The notes below the pieces were generated by a model. That model made no database searches and was not told the origin of the DNA. It saw only the letters and a list, made by a program, of their open reading frames with translations. 64,000 bases of DNA from Nonomuraea maritima (GTDB taxonomy: Bacteria; Actinomycetota; Actinomycetes; Streptosporangiales; Streptosporangiaceae): the NCBI RefSeq assembly GCF_900100395.1, contig NZ_FNFB01000009.1, forward strand, positions 158,783 to 222,782, given 5' to 3'. Position 1 is the first letter of the stretch; every line of letters starts with the position of its first letter. A program made the translations under genes and the position numbers. This document shows, in pieces, positions 23,750 to 32,302 of the stretch.

Positions 23750-25420
23750 TCACTTCATCCAGCCGACCTTGTTCATGTCCTCGGAGGCGAGGCCGCTGGC
23801 GCCGAAGTTCGCCAGGTCCTTGCGGACGGCGAGGATCTGCGGGCGCTGGTAGAGCGCGATCGAGTGCCCGAGCGACCAGACGAGCGCGTCGGCCTGGTTG
23901 TACAGCTTGATGGCCTCGGCCCTGTCGGTGGTGACCTGGGCCTTCTTCAGCAGGTCGACCAGCTCGGGCGAGCTGACCCGGCCGTAGTTCTGGAAGACGT
24001 TGTCGCTGTCGGGCTGCTGGTACTGCGCGTAGGCGTCCGACAGGTAGATCAGGTCGACGTTGCGGAACGAGACCAGGTCGAAGTTGCCGCGGTTGACGTA
24101 CTTCTCGAAGAAGTCGTTGCCGGGCACCTTGTCGATCGTGAGCTGGATGCCGACCTGGGCGAGCATCTGCTGGATCAGCGTGGCCTGGTCGACCTGCTGC
24201 TGGGCGGAGTCGGCCGACAGGACGTACGACAGCGTGAGCGGTTTGCCGTCCTTGGTGCGCGGGCTGCCGTCGGCCCATCCGGCGTCCGCGAGGAGCTTCT
24301 TCGCGCCCTCGACGTCGAGCTTGCCCCACTCGCCTGAGGTGTCCTCGTAGCCCTCCTGGTTGGGCATGAAGAAGTGGTTGTTCACCGGCTTGGGGTCGAC
24401 GGGCAGGCCCTTCAGCGTGACCGCGGCGATGGCCTGCCGGTCGATGGCCTTCTCGACCGCGTTGCGGACCCGCTGGTCGGCCAGCGGGCCGCGGCCGCCG
24501 TTCAGCAGGACGATGGTCTCGTCCCAGCGGGCCCCGACGCGGATGTCGGTGGTGGGGTCGTTCTTGACCCGCTCGTACGCCTCGGTGCGCACGGCGCTGG
24601 TCTCGTCGATCTCCTTGTTGAGGTACGCGTCCAGCTGGGCCGCCGGGTCGAGGGCGCGGTAGACGACCGAGTCGAGCTTGGGCTTGGCCCCCCACCAGCT
24701 GTCGTCACGCACGACGGTGATCGTCTGGCTGGTCTTGTCCAGGGAACCGATCTTCCAGGCGGCGCTGGTGATCGGCACCTTCTCGATCCAGTCCTTGTTG
24801 AACTTCTCGGGGGTGTCGTACTCGGCCGCAGGGAAGAGCACCTTGAACAGCGACTGCCAGTCGGCGAACGGCTCGGCGAACGTCACCTTCACCTCGGAGG
24901 GGTCGGCCCCCTGCGCCACGTCGCTGACCAGCTCGTAGCCGGACGAGCTGGCGACCAGGTAGCGCTTGTCGCTGCCGTTGAGCGCCTTCCACTGCGCCTT
25001 GAAGTCCTTGTACGACAGCGGCTGACCGTCGGACCACTTCGCCTTCGGGTTCAGCTTGTAGGTGACGACCTGCGGCGAGGCGGAGGTGACCTCGGCCGAC
25101 AGCAGGTAGTCGGTGTTGGGGGAGGCCACCCCCTTGGCGTCGGTGTTGAAGAGTGTAGGCTCCACCAGCGACGTGATGGCCTGGGCGTCACCCTGGGTGC
25201 CGTCCACCTGGTTGCTGTTGTACTGCGTGATCCACTGCTGGATCGCCAGGCGCAGCGAGCCGCCGTCCTTCAGCTTGTCCAGGGGCTGCGGGTTGACGCC
25301 GGTGGCGTCGGCCGCGAGCGGCGTGGCGGGGGGCGCGGACGTGGCCGGGCTCTGCCCGCCCGAGCAGGCGGAGACCGCGAGGGCCAGAGCGGCGACCGCC
25401 ACGGGCAGCGTGATTCTCAA
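23750..25420 (-). CDS. ABC peptide-type substrate-binding lipoprotein (DppA/OppA family)
   Basis: A 556-aa lipoprotein. The signal peptide LRITLPVAVAALALA ends at lipobox VSAC. The SBP_bac_5 fold is marked by KAKWSDGQPLSYKDFKAQWKAL, an ADQRVRNAVEKAIDRQAI helix and the C-terminal LVWSLGHSIALYQRP. Start TTG 25420 is preferred because AGGAG lies six bases upstream and the signal peptide starts there. It is divergent from the permease gene at 25496; the shared 75-base spacer carries the CCTAC-N7-GTAGG palindrome. It delivers substrate to the fused transporter encoded rightward. Confidence 0.87.
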   Translation of the reverse strand: MRITLPVAVAALALAVSACSGGQSPATSAPPATPLAADATGVNPQPLDKLKDGGSLRLAIQQWITQYNSNQVDGTQGDAQAITSLVEPTLFNTDAKGVASPNTDYLLSAEVTSASPQVVTYKLNPKAKWSDGQPLSYKDFKAQWKALNGSDKRYLVASSSGYELVSDVAQGADPSEVKVTFAEPFADWQSLFKVLFPAAEYDTPEKFNKDWIEKVPITSAAWKIGSLDKTSQTITVVRDDSWWGAKPKLDSVVYRALDPAAQLDAYLNKEIDETSAVRTEAYERVKNDPTTDIRVGARWDETIVLLNGGRGPLADQRVRNAVEKAIDRQAIAAVTLKGLPVDPKPVNNHFFMPNQEGYEDTSGEWGKLDVEGAKKLLADAGWADGSPRTKDGKPLTLSYVLSADSAQQQVDQATLIQQMLAQVGIQLTIDKVPGNDFFEKYVNRGNFDLVSFRNVDLIYLSDAYAQYQQPDSDNVFQNYGRVSSPELVDLLKKAQVTTDRAEAIKLYNQADALVWSLGHSIALYQRPQILAVRKDLANFGASGLASEDMNKVGWMK

Positions 25421-25443
25421 GAAATCTCCTATTTCGTGCAAAA

Positions 25444-25460
25444 CCTACATGAACTGTAGG
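25444..25460. promoter_or_regulatory. CCTAC-N7-GTAGG palindrome in divergent promoter
   Basis: A perfect inverted repeat, CCTACATGAACTGTAGG, lies between the divergent SBP and permease starts. Both arms contain the GTAGG core of the box found by both leader-peptide promoters. It is a good candidate operator controlling both directions. Confidence 0.55.
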
Positions 25461-25495
25461 ATGTGCCACCTTAGCGCGCCAAATTGGAGGATTCT

Positions 25496-26476
25496 TTGCT
25501 GGGCTACCTCGGCCGACGAGCGGGGTACTACGTCGTGCTGCTGCTCACAGCGGTGTTCATCTCGTACGCCCTGGCGACGGCGAGCATGAACCCCCGCGCC
25601 TATTTCGAGGGCAGACGCCCGCAGCCGCCCGCCGCGATGGTCGACGCGCAGCTCACCGAACTCGGCATCAACGACAAGGTCCCCTTCCTCGAACGATTCG
25701 GCACCTGGGCAGGTCACGCCGTCACCGGCGACCTCGGCCGGACGATCGACGACACATCGGTCAACGACGAGTTCGGCCGCCGCATCGGGGTGAGCCTGCG
25801 GCTGCTGATCCTCGGCACGCTCGTCGGGACCGTGGTCGGCGTGCTGGCGGGCGCGTGGGGGGCGATCAGGCAGTACCGCTTCTCCGACCGGGCCGTCACC
25901 GTCGTGTCGTTCGTGCTGCTGTCGACGCCGGTGTTCCTCCTGGCGACGCTGCTGAAGATCGGCACCACCTGGTTGAACGACAACGTGGTCCATCTCATCG
26001 ACTTCACCGGCGAGACGACGCCGGGCCTGCAGGGCGGGTTCCTCGTCCACCTCGGCGACCGGGCCGCCCACCTGCTGCTGCCGACGCTGTCGATCGCGCT
26101 CGGCACCATCGCCGCCTACAGCCGCTACCAGCGCGCCACCATGCTCGACGTGCTGGCCTCCGACTACCTGCGCACCGCCCTGGCCAAGGGCATCCACCCG
26201 AGGACGGCCATGCTGAGGCACGGCCTGCGCACCGCGCTCGTGCCGATGACCACGTTCTTCGCCTTCGGCTTCCTCGGCATCTTCACGGGCGCCGCGTTCA
26301 CCGAACGGATCTTCGGCTGGCACGGCATGGGCGACTGGTTCATGAACGCCGTCAACCGCAACGACGTGAACTCCGTGGTCGCCGTCAACCTCTTCGCCGC
26401 CGTCGTCATCCTGCTGTCGGGCTTCGTGGCCGACGTCCTGCTCGCCGTCCTCGACCCCCGGGTGCGCAACGCATGA
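25496..26476 (+). CDS. ABC peptide transporter permease (DppB-like)
   Basis: A 326-aa permease with about six membrane segments, starting GYLGRRAGYYVVLLLTAVFISYALA. The external loop has ELGINDKVPFLERFGTWAGHAVTGDLGRT, the normal DppB layout. The EAA loop is YLRTALAKGIHPRTAMLRHGL. Start TTG 25496 is selected because GGAGG lies five bases upstream. It ends in an ATGA overlap with the fused permease-ATPase gene. Confidence 0.87.
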   Translation: MLGYLGRRAGYYVVLLLTAVFISYALATASMNPRAYFEGRRPQPPAAMVDAQLTELGINDKVPFLERFGTWAGHAVTGDLGRTIDDTSVNDEFGRRIGVSLRLLILGTLVGTVVGVLAGAWGAIRQYRFSDRAVTVVSFVLLSTPVFLLATLLKIGTTWLNDNVVHLIDFTGETTPGLQGGFLVHLGDRAAHLLLPTLSIALGTIAAYSRYQRATMLDVLASDYLRTALAKGIHPRTAMLRHGLRTALVPMTTFFAFGFLGIFTGAAFTERIFGWHGMGDWFMNAVNRNDVNSVVAVNLFAAVVILLSGFVADVLLAVLDPRVRNA

Positions 26477-29085
26477 TCACGTTTCGCCGTTTCGTCTCCT
26501 CCAAGGGTGTCCTGATCGGCGCCCTGGTCATCGTGCTGCTGTTCCTGCTGGGCTTCCTCGGCCCGGTGATCAGCCCCTGGACGCCCACCCAGGTCGACTA
26601 CCTGTCCATCAGGTCGGCACCCTCGGCGGCCCACTGGTGGGGGACCAACAGGATCGGCCAGGACGTCTTCGCGCAGACCACGTACGGGCTGCGCAAGTCG
26701 CTCATCATCGGCCTGGTCGTCGCGCTGTTCTCCACCGTGCTCGCCTCGCTGGCGGGCGCCGCGGCCGGGTATCTCGGCGGCTGGACCGACCGGGTGCTGC
26801 GCTTCTGCATCGACCTGCTGCTGATCTTTCCCGGGTTCCTGGTCATCTCGATGGTCTCCACCCGGCTCAAGGGAGCGGGCTGGCTGGTCTTCGCGCTGCT
26901 CCTCGGTGTCCTCGGCTGGATGATCAGCGCCAGGATCGTCAGGTCGATGACGCTGTCGCTGAAGGAGCGCGACTTCGTCCGCGCCGCCGAGCTCATGGGC
27001 GTGCGCAGGTCGCGGATCATCGCCCGGCACATCCTGCCCAACGTCGCGTCGTTCCTCATCATCGACACCACCATCGCGGTGGGCGGCGCGGTGATGAGCG
27101 AGACCGCGCTCTCCTACTTCGGGTTCGGCGTCCAGCCGCCCGACGTGTCCCTGGGCACGCTCATCGCCGACGGCACCGAGGCCGCGATCGGCTACCCGTG
27201 GATGTTCTACTTCGCCGCCGGGCTGCTCATCGTGTTCGTGCTCGCGGTCAGCCTCGTCGGCGACGGCCTGCGCGACGCGCTGGACCCCACCAGCGAGGCC
27301 GCCCGCCCCAAGCGGGGCACGGTGACGGCGCTGCCGCGCGCGGAGGCGCCCCCCGCCGACGTGGTGCTCAGCGTCCGCGACCTCTCGGTCCGCTTCGGCG
27401 ACGCCGTCGCCGTCGACTCGGTGAGCTGGGACCTGCGGCGCGGCGAGGTGCTCGGCGTCGTGGGCGAGTCCGGTTCTGGCAAGTCGGTGACGGCGCTGGC
27501 CGCGATGGGCCTGCTGCCCGCCACCGCCACCGTCGAGGGGTCGGTACGGCTCGGCGACACCGAACTGATCGGCGCCGGTGTACGCACCCTCATGGAGGTC
27601 CGCGGCGCCAGGGTTGCCATGGTCTTCCAGGACCCGCTGTCGGCGTTCACCCCCGTCTACCGCATCGGCGTCCAGATCGCCGAGGCTCTGCGGGCGCACA
27701 CCGACCTGAGCCGGGAGGAGGCCCACGCCAGGGCGGTCGAGCTGCTCAGGTCGGTCGGCATCCCCGAGCCCGAGCGGCGGGCCGAGTCGTACCCGCACGA
27801 GTTCTCCGGCGGCATGCGCCAGCGCGCGATGATCGCCATGGCCATCGCCAACGACCCCGACGTGATCCTCGCCGACGAGCCCACCACCGCGCTCGACGTC
27901 ACGGTCCAGGCCCAGGTGCTCGACCTGCTGCGCAAGGCGCAGCGCGAGACGGGCGCGGCCATGGTGCTGGTGAGCCACGACCTCGGCGTGATCGCCGGGA
28001 TCGCCGACCGGGTGGCGGTCATGAACAAGGGCGTGGTGGTCGAGGAGGGCACGGTCGAGGAGGTGTTCGCCCGGCCGAAGGAGCCGTACACCAAGGATCT
28101 GCTGGCGGCGGTGCCGCGGCTGGACGCGGTCGTCGAGCCGCGCGAGCCGGCGCGGGGCGCGCCGCTGGTCGAGGTGACCGGCCTGACCAAGACGTTCCCG
28201 CTGACGCGCGGGTCGGCGTTCAAGCGCAGGGTCGGGACGGTCTACGCCGTGAGCGGCGTGGACCTCGCCGTCAGGCCGGGCGAGACGCTCGGACTGGTGG
28301 GCGAGTCGGGATCGGGCAAGACCACCACGCTGTTCGAGATCATGCGGATGCCTGGCGTCGCGGAGGACGCGCAGGTCGTCTTCCAGGACCCGATGTCGAG
28401 CCTCGACCCCCGGATGACCGTGGGCGAGATCATCGCCGAGCCGCTGCGCGCGAGGGGCCTGCCCGTCGACGGCGTACCTGAACTGTTCGGACAGGTCGGG
28501 CTGCAGGCCGAGCACGCGAGCAGGTTCCCGCACCAGTTCTCCGGCGGTCAGCGGCAGCGCATCGGCATCGCCCGCGCGCTGTCGGTGCGGCCCAAGCTGG
28601 TCGTGCTCGACGAGCCGGTCTCCGCGCTGGACGTCACCGTGCAGGCGGGCATCCTCGACCTGCTCGTACGGCTCCGCGACGAGCTCGGCCTCGCCTACCT
28701 GTTCGTCTCGCACGATCTGGCCGTGGTGCGGCAGATCTCCGACCGGGTGAGCGTGATGTACCTCGGCAGGACCGTGGAGACGGGCGACACCGCGACGGTG
28801 CTGGGCGAGCCCCTGCACCCCTACACCCGGGCGCTCATCTCGGCCGTGCCGATCCCCGACCCGGCCGTCGAGCGGACCCGCGAGCACCTGCTGCTGCCGG
28901 GCGACCCGCCGAGCCCGTTCGAACGCCACCAGGGTTGCGCGTTCCGTGGCAGGTGCCCGGTGTACGCCGCGCTGGGGGCCGGCGACCGGCAGCGGTGCGA
29001 GACCGTGCCGCCCGCGCACGAGGAGCGCCGGCCCGGCCATCTCGTGGCCTGCCATTTCGCCCAGGACGGCGTGTCCACCTCTTGA
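26473..29085 (+). CDS. Fused DppC permease with DppD and DppF ATPases
   Basis: One 870-aa chain with three transporter parts. Residues 1-275 are a DppC-type permease (HWWGTNRIGQDVFAQ, EAA loop RAAELMGVRRSRIIARHILP). Residues about 295-560 are the first ATPase (Walker A GESGSGKS, signature FSGGMRQR, Walker B VILADEPTTALD). Residues about 570-865 are the second ATPase (Walker A GESGSGKT, signature FSGGQRQR, Walker B LVVLDEPVSALD) and its C-terminal oligopeptide-transporter Cys motif (CAFRGRCPVY). These are normally separate genes. There is no internal stop, and every motif is intact. Confidence 0.88.
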   Translation: MITFRRFVSSKGVLIGALVIVLLFLLGFLGPVISPWTPTQVDYLSIRSAPSAAHWWGTNRIGQDVFAQTTYGLRKSLIIGLVVALFSTVLASLAGAAAGYLGGWTDRVLRFCIDLLLIFPGFLVISMVSTRLKGAGWLVFALLLGVLGWMISARIVRSMTLSLKERDFVRAAELMGVRRSRIIARHILPNVASFLIIDTTIAVGGAVMSETALSYFGFGVQPPDVSLGTLIADGTEAAIGYPWMFYFAAGLLIVFVLAVSLVGDGLRDALDPTSEAARPKRGTVTALPRAEAPPADVVLSVRDLSVRFGDAVAVDSVSWDLRRGEVLGVVGESGSGKSVTALAAMGLLPATATVEGSVRLGDTELIGAGVRTLMEVRGARVAMVFQDPLSAFTPVYRIGVQIAEALRAHTDLSREEAHARAVELLRSVGIPEPERRAESYPHEFSGGMRQRAMIAMAIANDPDVILADEPTTALDVTVQAQVLDLLRKAQRETGAAMVLVSHDLGVIAGIADRVAVMNKGVVVEEGTVEEVFARPKEPYTKDLLAAVPRLDAVVEPREPARGAPLVEVTGLTKTFPLTRGSAFKRRVGTVYAVSGVDLAVRPGETLGLVGESGSGKTTTLFEIMRMPGVAEDAQVVFQDPMSSLDPRMTVGEIIAEPLRARGLPVDGVPELFGQVGLQAEHASRFPHQFSGGQRQRIGIARALSVRPKLVVLDEPVSALDVTVQAGILDLLVRLRDELGLAYLFVSHDLAVVRQISDRVSVMYLGRTVETGDTATVLGEPLHPYTRALISAVPIPDPAVERTREHLLLPGDPPSPFERHQGCAFRGRCPVYAALGAGDRQRCETVPPAHEERRPGHLVACHFAQDGVSTS

Positions 29086-29105
29086 CGGCACCGGATTCCT
29101 TGTCT

Positions 29106-29117
29106 TCTGGTAGGGAA
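29106..29117 (+). promoter_or_regulatory. TCTGGTAGGGAA box
   Basis: Twelve bases identical to 1889-1900, which sits before the first leader promoter. Here it lies between the transporter stop and its terminator, with no clear promoter next to it. It may be a secondary regulator site or a chance relic. Confidence 0.35.
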
Positions 29118-29168
29118 AATCCGAAAACAGGTGGGTGGTCGCATGCCACACGGGAATCCTGGACACGA

Positions 29169-29213
29169 GGCGGGACGGACAGGTCGGCGACCCAGGCGCG
29201 TCCGCCCCTTTTT
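29169..29213 (+). terminator. Intrinsic terminator of fused transporter operon
   Basis: GGCGGGACG (29169-29177) pairs with CGTCCGCC (29199-29206) with one bulged G. The stem is followed by CC and TTTTT. It ends about 125 bases after the transporter stop and just before the second leader promoter. Confidence 0.65.
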
Positions 29214-29225
29214 CCGTAAAACAAG

Positions 29226-29263
29226 TAGGAAATATTGACTTGTCTGGATTCGCGACCTAGCGT
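29226..29263 (+). promoter_or_regulatory. Leaderless promoter with GTAGGAAA box (second copy)
   Basis: TTGACT (29235-29240) and TAGCGT (29258-29263) are 17 bases apart, and the ATG follows the -10 by seven bases, exactly as at 1903-1939. GTAGGAAATA lies directly before the -35. The match in spacing and box placement supports common control. Confidence 0.7.
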
Positions 29264-29270
29264 CGTACCC

Positions 29271-29345
29271 ATGAGCCAGGGTTTCCTCTTGACCAAGCGC
29301 TCCCACGTGGACTTCTGCCACGTCGCCAGCGCCCAGTGTCGCTGA
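29271..29345 (+). CDS. Leaderless 24-aa leader peptide, second copy
   Basis: A 24-codon ORF ending ...HVASAQCR-stop, like the copy at 1939. Differences lie in the middle (GFLLTK for AAYLTR; DFCH for DHGH), giving this copy two Cys codons. It precedes the flavin reductase gene. Cysteine-sensing attenuation is inferred, not shown. Confidence 0.75.
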   Translation: MSQGFLLTKRSHVDFCHVASAQCR

Positions 29346-29363
29346 TCACGGACCCGTAGCCGC

Positions 29364-29462
29364 GGGCCGGCCGGCCCACCACCACTTTCCCGCATCCGGC
29401 GTGGCCGAAGCCGCCTGCGCCTTTCGCTCGCATCGCGCCCCTCGGCCCGACGGCCGGGGCGC
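29364..29462 (+). promoter_or_regulatory. Candidate attenuator region before flavin reductase
   Basis: This stretch holds a perfect 14-base palindrome GGGCCGGCCGGCCC (29364-29377). It also has a longer hairpin in which GCGCCC and CGGCC (29435-29447) pair with GGCCG and GGGCGC (from 29452) around a CGAC loop. They lie between the leader stop and the reductase start and could be alternative structures controlled by leader translation. Confidence 0.4.
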
Positions 29463-29549
29463 CGCGGGGCATGCCTTCACTCCGTGAGGAGCTCTCGTGA
29501 ACGAGCTTTCAGTGACCTCCGGCCGGCCTGGCGGGACGGGGACGCCCGC

Positions 29550-30092
29550 ATGACCGACACCCTCGCCGACCGGACGACCGGCGACCTTCCCGGCACGGCC
29601 GTGGCGGCCGACCGGTTCAGGAAGACCCTCGCCGTGCACGCCAGCGGCGTCGTGGTCATCACCGCGCAGAGCGGCGGCACCCCCGCCGGGCTCACCGCCA
29701 CCTCCTTCTCCTCGGTCAGCCTCGAACCGCCCCTCGTCTCCTTCTACGTCGACCGCGCCTCGACCACCTGGCCCCAGCTGAGCGCCGCCGACCACTTCGC
29801 GGTCAACATTCTCGCCAGTGACCAGGCCGACCTCGCCGCCCGCTTCGCCCGCAAGGGCGTCGACCGCTTCGCCCCGCCGACCCGCTGGCGGCCGGGCCCG
29901 CTGGGCGCGCCGCTGCTGGACGACGTCTCGGCGCACCTCGTCTGCCTGCCGTACGAGACGGCCGTGGTCGGCGACCACCTGCTCGTCGTCGGCCTGGTCA
30001 CCGACGCCGGCGTGCACCACCCCGGCCGTCCGCTCCTCTACCACCAGGGCCGCTTCGGCCGCTTCCTCGCCCACCCCGACGGGAGAAGCTGA
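29550..30092 (+). CDS. Flavin reductase family protein
   Basis: A 180-aa FMN-binding split-barrel protein. It has FRKTLAVHASGVVVITAQSGG, then GLTATSFSSVSLEPPLVSFYV (the family's conserved T-x-x-S-S-x-S-x-x-P-P-L) and HFAVNILASDQADLAARFA. It supplies reduced FMN to two-component monooxygenases such as those at 4691, 22551 or 34966. ATG 29550 fits the family N-terminus and follows GGGGA; the frame extends to GTG 29484. It is the only gene directly behind the second leader peptide. Confidence 0.87.
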   Translation: MTDTLADRTTGDLPGTAVAADRFRKTLAVHASGVVVITAQSGGTPAGLTATSFSSVSLEPPLVSFYVDRASTTWPQLSAADHFAVNILASDQADLAARFARKGVDRFAPPTRWRPGPLGAPLLDDVSAHLVCLPYETAVVGDHLLVVGLVTDAGVHHPGRPLLYHQGRFGRFLAHPDGRS

Positions 30093-30165
30093 TGAGCCGC
30101 CTGCCCGGGTTGCATGGGATCGTCATTCCTTTCGCTCGGGTGGATCACCTGCGTAGGCTGAAGCG

Positions 30166-31002
30166 GTGAAACTAGGCGTCAACGTTCCGAACTTCGGGCC
30201 TGGTACGCGGCCCGACGTGTTGCGCGGGTGGGCGGAGACGGTGGAGGGGCTCGGGTTCGACCTGCTCATGGTCTCCGACCATGTCGTGATCACGCCCGAC
30301 GTCGCCGAGCAGTATCCGGCGCCGTTCTACGAGCCCTTCACCACGCTGTCCTGGCTCGCCGCGATCACCACGAGGGTCAGGCTCGGCACCACGGTGCTCA
30401 TCGTGCCGTACCGGAATCCGCTGCTCACCGCCCGGATGGCGGCCAACCTGCAGCAGCTCAGCGGCGGGCGGCTGGTGCTCGGCGTGGGGGTGGGCTGGGC
30501 GCGGCAGGAGTTCGAGGCGCTCGGTGTGCCGTACGAGCGGCGCGGCGCGCTCACCGACGAGCACCTGACCGTGATGCGCCGGGCCTGGCAGGACGAGGAC
30601 GACTACCGCGCCGGGAACATCCCGATCTGGGTGGGTGGCGGCAGCGACGCCGCCCTGCGCAGGGCGGTGCTCCTCGGCGACGCGTGGCACCCGCTGCGCT
30701 TCACCCTCCCGTGGCTGGAGGAGCGGACGGAGCGGCTGGCCGCCGTCGCGGAGCGTCTTGGACGTCCGGCGCCCGAGCTGGTGCCGCGCGTCCTGCTGCG
30801 GATCACCGACACCCCCGTGACAGGCGAGGACCGCCGCGCCGGCGAGGGCACCCTCGACCAGGTCATGGACGACATGGAACGGCTGCGCCGCATGGGCGCC
30901 CAGACGGTCCTCCTCGACCCCTACCAGGGCGACCCCGACGAGACCCGCCACCCTGAGCGCGCATGGAGCATGCTCGAAACCCTGGCCACCGCCCACCTCT
31001 GA
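30166..31002 (+). CDS. LLM class F420-dependent oxidoreductase
   Basis: A 278-aa luciferase-like enzyme. It begins MKLGVNVPNFGPGTRPDVLR, has LLMVSDHVVITPDVAEQY, VRLGTTVLIVPYRNPLLTAR, LSGGRLVLGVGVGWARQEFEALG and IPIWVGGG. The GVGWARQEFEALG segment is typical of actinomycete F420-dependent members. GTG 30166 is seven bases after TAGGCT (30154-30159), so it is probably leaderless and has its own promoter. The substrate is unknown. Confidence 0.85.
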   Translation: MKLGVNVPNFGPGTRPDVLRGWAETVEGLGFDLLMVSDHVVITPDVAEQYPAPFYEPFTTLSWLAAITTRVRLGTTVLIVPYRNPLLTARMAANLQQLSGGRLVLGVGVGWARQEFEALGVPYERRGALTDEHLTVMRRAWQDEDDYRAGNIPIWVGGGSDAALRRAVLLGDAWHPLRFTLPWLEERTERLAAVAERLGRPAPELVPRVLLRITDTPVTGEDRRAGEGTLDQVMDDMERLRRMGAQTVLLDPYQGDPDETRHPERAWSMLETLATAHL

Positions 31003-31100
31003 GCCGCCCACCTCCGAGCTGCCTACTTCTTGAGCCGTGCACTCTCAGGCCGCACGTCCTCCACCCCTTCGCGCTCCACCCTCTCAGGACGGAGAACCCC

Positions 31101-31526
31101 ATGACGCCGGACGACGAGAAGTTCCTCCGCAGGGCGATCGAGCTGGCGGCCGCGGCACGGGCGGGCGGGAACCCGCCGTTCGGGTCGCTGCTGGTCGGGC
31201 CGGACGGTGACGTGCTCGCCGAGGAGCGCAACACGTCCCTGACCGACGCGGACATCACCGCCCACCCCGAGCTGAAGCTCGCCCGCTGGGCCGCCAGGGA
31301 ACTCGCCCCGGCGATCGCCGCCGCCACCGTGATGTACACGAGCTGCCAGCCGTGCGGCATGTGCGCGGGCGCCATCGAACGCTCAGGGCTGGGCCGGGTC
31401 GTCTTCGCCCTGTCCAATGACCAGCTCGCCGCGCTCAAGCCGCCGCCCGCCCCGTCGTCCTTCCGCCAGGACGGCCCGGCCCTCCTCGACGAGGCCCGCG
31501 TCCCCGTGGAGGGCTACTACACCTAG
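31101..31526 (+). CDS. Nucleoside/cytosine deaminase superfamily protein
   Basis: A 141-aa zinc deaminase. The zinc site is formed by ITAHPELKLAR (HPE in place of the common HAE) and by SCQPCGMCAGAI (PCxxC). NPPFGSLLVGPDG is the usual nucleoside-deaminase strand. The Glu for proton transfer is present. ATG 31101 follows ACGGAGAA. Its stop overlaps the end of the convergent permease gene. The substrate could be guanine, cytosine or a related base. Confidence 0.83.
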   Translation: MTPDDEKFLRRAIELAAAARAGGNPPFGSLLVGPDGDVLAEERNTSLTDADITAHPELKLARWAARELAPAIAAATVMYTSCQPCGMCAGAIERSGLGRVVFALSNDQLAALKPPPAPSSFRQDGPALLDEARVPVEGYYT

Positions 31527-32302
31527 GGGCCTGGCCGGCGGGCGTCGACCACGACGGCGAGGGCGACGCCGGTCACCGCCAGGGCCAGCGCGGGCACGAC
31601 CGCGAGGCGGGGCGCGGTCACCAGCAGGGCCGTGGCCTCGCTCACCATGCCGCCCCAGTCGGTCTGCGGGGGCGGGAGCCCGACGCCGAGGAAGCTGAGC
31701 GACGTCACGGCGATCAACGTCCGGCTGAGGTCGGCGGTGGCGACGGTCAGCACGGCCCCGGCGACGTGCGGTCCGATGGCCCGCCGGAGCAGGTGCGGCA
31801 TCGACGCGCCGATGGCCCGTGCGGCGAGGACGTGGTCGGCCGAGGCCGCCTGACGGGTGGCCGTGCGCGTGACGAGCGCGCAGTTCACCCAGCCGAGCGG
31901 CACGAGCGCGGTCAGGACGGTACCGTACCCGGGAGACAGCACGCCCGCCAGCGCGAGCGCGAGCGTGAGGCCCGGCAGGGCGAGCGCCACGGTGGCGGAG
32001 AGCCGCAGCAGCCGCTCGGCCACCCCGCCGGCCAGGCCCGCCACCGCCCCGGACACCGCGCCGACCGCCGTGGTGAGCGTGGTGACCGCCAGGGCGACCA
32101 GCAGCGACGTGCGCCCGGCCGCGGCGGTCCTGGTGAGCAGGTCGCGCCCGAGCTGGTCGGTTCCGAGCCAGTGCTCGGGGTCCGGCGGCAGCAACGCGCG
32201 CCGCAGGTCCGGCAGGTGCGGATCGTACGGTGACACGAGCGGGACGACCAGGCAGGCCAGGCCCACCGCGACGAGCAGCACGACCCCGGCACGCCCCCTC
32301 AT
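31523..32302 (-). CDS. ABC peptide/nickel transporter permease (DppC/NikC-like)
   Basis: A 259-aa permease. It has HWLGTDQLGRDLLTRTAAAGRTSLLVAL, the DppC/NikC external signature, and the EAA loop VLAARAIGASMPHLLRRAIGPHV, ending in LSFLGVGLPPPQTDWGGMVSEA. ATG 32302 follows GGCGAGGCG; the frame extends to GTG 32326. It is the last gene of a three-gene set with no ATPase gene. Confidence 0.85.
   Translation of the reverse strand: MRGRAGVVLLVAVGLACLVVPLVSPYDPHLPDLRRALLPPDPEHWLGTDQLGRDLLTRTAAAGRTSLLVALAVTTLTTAVGAVSGAVAGLAGGVAERLLRLSATVALALPGLTLALALAGVLSPGYGTVLTALVPLGWVNCALVTRTATRQAASADHVLAARAIGASMPHLLRRAIGPHVAGAVLTVATADLSRTLIAVTSLSFLGVGLPPPQTDWGGMVSEATALLVTAPRLAVVPALALAVTGVALAVVVDARRPGP

Noticed and set aside
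26164..29166. Very long (1000-codon) minus-strand frame opposite the transporter genes.
   Set aside because: The plus strand encodes intact ABC motifs throughout; the minus frame is low-complexity His/Arg/Gly-rich antisense, common in high-G+C DNA.
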